The notes under the pieces are model-generated. The model was not told where the DNA came from and ran no database searches. It saw only the letters and a list, made by a program, of their open reading frames with translations. From Kalymmatonema hyalinum WJT4-NPBG1 (GTDB lineage: Bacteria; Cyanobacteriota; Cyanobacteriia; Cyanobacteriales; Nostocaceae): DNA of 33,239 nucleotides. How positions within the stretch are numbered: position 1 is the stretch's first letter; each line of letters begins with the position of its first letter. This document shows, one piece after another, positions 33,123-33,239 of the stretch. The position numbers and the translations under genes were made by a program. The stretch spans positions 1 through 33,239 of the forward strand of contig JAHHIB010000095.1 of NCBI GenBank assembly GCA_019359075.1, in the 5' to 3' direction.

Positions 33123-33239
33123 TAGGGAGCGGACAATGACGAAAACATCTCCGACCGCAATCAACCGCTCATTGTTGATGAGGAAGTGGGGTGGTTGAGG
33201 AATTGTCAATCTCTGTGGTCGGTAGTCGGTCAATATAGT

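Noticed and set aside
1-33239. CRISPR array or prophage
   Set aside because: No series of equal direct repeats with spacers was seen, and no phage structural, integrase or lysis genes.

Overview
This window looks like chromosomal DNA of a filamentous (Nostocales-type) cyanobacterium. The octamer GCGATCGC (HIP1) occurs more than twenty times. The gene set includes cyanobacterial lineage proteins such as a 78-residue RNA polymerase omega subunit, a DUF1818 protein, a cyanobacterial-type FtsH, multidomain hybrid histidine kinases and a Ser/Thr kinase with an FHA domain. Intergenic DNA is AT-rich and full of short palindromes and dispersed repeats, as is usual in these genomes. No rRNA, CRISPR array, prophage or intact transposase gene was seen.

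Layout. 1-2018: a degraded flavin-dependent monooxygenase (in-frame stop plus lost C-terminus), a guanidinium/SMR exporter and what looks like the right end of a lost IS200/IS605-type element. 2019-5126: a seven-bladed WD40 protein with an unrecognised N-terminal domain, convergent with a stand-alone condensation-fold acyltransferase. 5127-8545: a DUF5996 protein, a tRNA-dihydrouridine synthase and a 216-bp element bounded by a perfect 19-bp inverted repeat. 8546-13120: ftsH (minus strand), small membrane proteins, an AI-2E-type permease and a cytochrome b561. 13430-15905: an APC amino-acid permease, a lipoprotein with a methyltransferase fold and a zinc-ribbon protein. 16195-19822: a GH13 neopullulanase-like amylase, a fasciclin-domain protein whose stop codon lies in a palindromic repeat, rpoZ, an exported protein, DUF1818 and tRNA-Pro(GGG).

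20025-29458 ends in a signalling block. It comprises an SRPBCC protein and a DUF924 protein, then two tandem hybrid histidine kinases two bases apart (GAF-HK-REC and REC-PAS-PAS-HK-REC) that share a homologous HK-REC-tail. Next come a Nif11-like small protein on the opposite strand, with a tail encoded by short tandem repeats, and a Ser/Thr kinase-FHA-TM-SH3-like protein. 30223-33239: an amidase with a terminator-like hairpin just before its Shine-Dalgarno sequence, a secreted protein of unknown function, and a second IS200/IS605-like end with a strong hairpin.

Most of the window is ordinary accessory and housekeeping sequence. No gene set here is clearly a new system. The best leads are the Nif11-like protein between the sensor kinases and the FHA kinase, the exported methyltransferase-fold lipoprotein, the unrecognised domain on the WD40 protein, the palindromic elements that touch coding sequences, and the two transposon-end RNAs left without a transposase.
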